Shown here piece after piece: positions 12,986-14,184 of a stretch of 14,184 nucleotides of DNA. Position 1 is the stretch's first letter. Each line of letters begins with the position of its first letter. The translations under genes were made by a program, and so were the position numbers. A model generated the notes under the pieces. That model did no database searches. It worked only from the letters and a program-made list of their open reading frames with translations, and had not been told where the DNA came from. The DNA is taken from NCBI GenBank assembly GCA_964426135.1, contig CAYRPN010000145.1, positions 1-14,184 of the forward strand, read 5' to 3'. Source of the stretch: CAYRPN01 sp964426135 (GTDB lineage Bacteria; Planctomycetota; Phycisphaerae; Phycisphaerales; Phycisphaeraceae).

Positions 12986-14050
12986 ATGTCTAACGTGTCT
13001 GCTTCTGGACTCAGCGTCGCCGTCGTCGGCGTCACCGGTGCGGTCGGGCAGGAGTTTCTCCGCGTGCTCGACCAGCGCCAGTTTCCCATCCGCAGCCTCA
13101 AGCTGCTCGCCAGCGCCAAGAGCGCGGGGAAAACGATTGAGTTCAAGGGCAAAACGTACACGGTGGAAGAACTGAAAGCCGACAGCTTCAAGGGCATCGA
13201 GCTCGCCTTGTTCTCCGCGGGCGGCTCGATCAGCAAGGCGTTCGCCCAGCCGGCGGTCGATGCCGGCGCAGTGGTGGTGGACAACAGCAGCGCGTTCCGC
13301 ATGACCGAGGGCGTGCCGCTGTGCGTGCCGGAGGTGAATCCGCACGCGATCGATCACATCGAAATCGGCGTCAAGGGCAAGGCCGGCATCATCGCGAATC
13401 CCAATTGCTCGACGATCATCATGAACGTGCCGGTGTTCCCGCTGCACAAGGTGGCGAAGGTGAAGCGCGCGGTGATCAGCACGTACCAGGCCGCCAGCGG
13501 CGCCGGCGCGCAGGCGATGCACGAGTTGGAAAACCAGGCCAGGCAATGGGCCGCCGGCCAGCCGATCACCAGCGAGATTTTCAAGCGTCAGTACATCTGG
13601 AATCTCTTCAGCCACAACAGCAAGATCGACGTGGCCACGGGCTACAACGAGGAAGAGACCAAGATGCTCAAGGAGACGAAGAAGATCTTCGGCGAGCCGA
13701 ACATCCGCATCACCGCCACCTGCGTGCGCGTGCCGGTGCTGCGGGCGCACTGCGAATCGATCAATCTCACGTTCGAGAAGCCGCTGACCGAAAATCAAGC
13801 CCGCGAGATTCTGCGCACCGCCCCCGGCGTGAGCATCATGGACGACCGCGCGAGCAACCGGCATCCCGAGCCGCTGGACGCATCGCACAAGGACGACGTC
13901 TTCGTCGGCCGGATTCGCCAGGACTGGTCGCAGGACAACAACACGGGGCTGGATCTGTTCGTCAGCGGCGACCAGATTCGCAAAGGCGCGGCGCTGAACG
14001 CGATCCAGATCGCGGAGTTGCTGATCCGGCAACCGGCGGGCGTGGCGTAA
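12986..14050 (+). CDS. asd: Aspartate-semialdehyde dehydrogenase
   Basis: A 354-aa NADPH enzyme reducing aspartyl phosphate to aspartate semialdehyde, the branch point to lysine/diaminopimelate, threonine and methionine. GVTGAVGQEFLRVL (15-28) is the nucleotide-binding loop. Cys141 in IANPNCSTI is the catalytic nucleophile, and His255 in RVPVLRAHCES the acid/base. VDNSSAFRM (98-106), SGAGAQAM (171-178) and VGRIRQD (307-313) are family motifs. Length is slightly above the common 330-345. The start is uncertain: AAAGGAAGG abuts the ATG at 12986, too close to serve it, but is nine bases from an in-frame GTG at 12995, which would give MSASGLSVAV. I keep the ATG as the conservative call. It is followed by a strong terminator. 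Confidence 0.97.
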   Translation: MSNVSASGLSVAVVGVTGAVGQEFLRVLDQRQFPIRSLKLLASAKSAGKTIEFKGKTYTVEELKADSFKGIELALFSAGGSISKAFAQPAVDAGAVVVDNSSAFRMTEGVPLCVPEVNPHAIDHIEIGVKGKAGIIANPNCSTIIMNVPVFPLHKVAKVKRAVISTYQAASGAGAQAMHELENQARQWAAGQPITSEIFKRQYIWNLFSHNSKIDVATGYNEEETKMLKETKKIFGEPNIRITATCVRVPVLRAHCESINLTFEKPLTENQAREILRTAPGVSIMDDRASNRHPEPLDASHKDDVFVGRIRQDWSQDNNTGLDLFVSGDQIRKGAALNAIQIAELLIRQPAGVA

Positions 14051-14078
14051 GCCGGGCGTGCGTCAACTGAAACCATTG

Positions 14079-14111
14079 AAAGCCGCAGGCCATTGCTTGC
14101 GGCTTTTTTTT
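14079..14111 (+). terminator. Intrinsic terminator of asd
   Basis: AAAGCCGCA (14079-14087) pairs perfectly with TGCGGCTTT (14098-14106) around a ten-base loop and runs into eight T residues (14104-14111), 28 bases after the asd stop. The last 70 bases of the window after it hold no gene I can support. Confidence 0.93.
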
Positions 14112-14184
14112 CGGTGCCTGCCTGCAAGCGTGCCATCTATGAACAAGCCTTTGTCAAGTCGGCGGAACGTTACGGGATTTCCCA

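Noticed and set aside
12818..14032. Minus-strand open frame of 404 codons opposite asd
   Set aside because: Composition is typical of an antisense shadow, and asd is unambiguous on the plus strand.
14139..14184. Start of a further plus-strand gene at the window end
   Set aside because: An ATG at 14139 is open to the end, but only 15 codons are visible, with no ribosome site and no recognisable motif.

Overview
The window is GC-rich and its gene content points to a planctomycete, most likely of the Phycisphaerae type. Four observations support this: a PEP-CTERM secreted protein with a C-terminal PEP/hydrophobic/RRRR tail; a type IV prepilin-like protein with the FTLIELLVVVSIIALLIAIL leader followed by an H-Xn-DG motif; a cytoplasmic GH10-like protein; and a PepSY/DUF2271 pair. 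The taxonomic call is inference from protein style. There is no rRNA in the window, and no tRNA was recognised by eye.

Layout. Positions 1-408 hold a palindromic repeat element and a leader. A PEP-CTERM gene follows (409-1104, +) with a strong terminator at 1129-1158. Three minus-strand genes come next: a prepilin-like protein (3773-4546), a TrpG/PabA glutamine amidotransferase (2840-3490), and a secreted proline-rich protein carrying a 15-bp minisatellite (1234-2685). From about 4.7 kb the genes run mostly on the plus strand: a Trm112/UPF0434 protein, a GH10-fold protein that appears to have lost its catalytic glutamates, a ComEA-like helix-hairpin-helix protein, glyA, a small helical protein paired with an HNH endonuclease, a DUF2271 lipoprotein, a PepSY-associated membrane protein, and a secreted alpha/beta hydrolase. 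clpS (12468-12809) is on the minus strand, divergent from asd (12986-14050, +), which ends at a textbook terminator (14079-14111).

The genes are mostly unrelated housekeeping and accessory singletons: amino-acid and folate metabolism (trpG/pabA, glyA, asd), proteolysis (clpS), tRNA/translation-factor modification (Trm112), and envelope functions. Only two pairs look functionally linked: the 79-aa protein with the HNH nuclease (6-nt gap), and DUF2271 with PepSY (adjacent but split by a repeat element).

The most striking feature lies between the genes. Seven intergenic stretches carry composite palindromes of about 110-175 bp, each with inverted terminal arms of roughly 25-32 bp. In most of them each arm folds into its own hairpin. 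At least six different sequence families are present, one of them twice. One element (7106-7279) has the GTAG-plus-hairpin signature of REP sequences in the BIME arrangement. Two copies of another family (4968-5105 and 10967-11095) differ by a compensatory base-pair change in a hairpin stem. No transposase that could mobilise them lies in the window.
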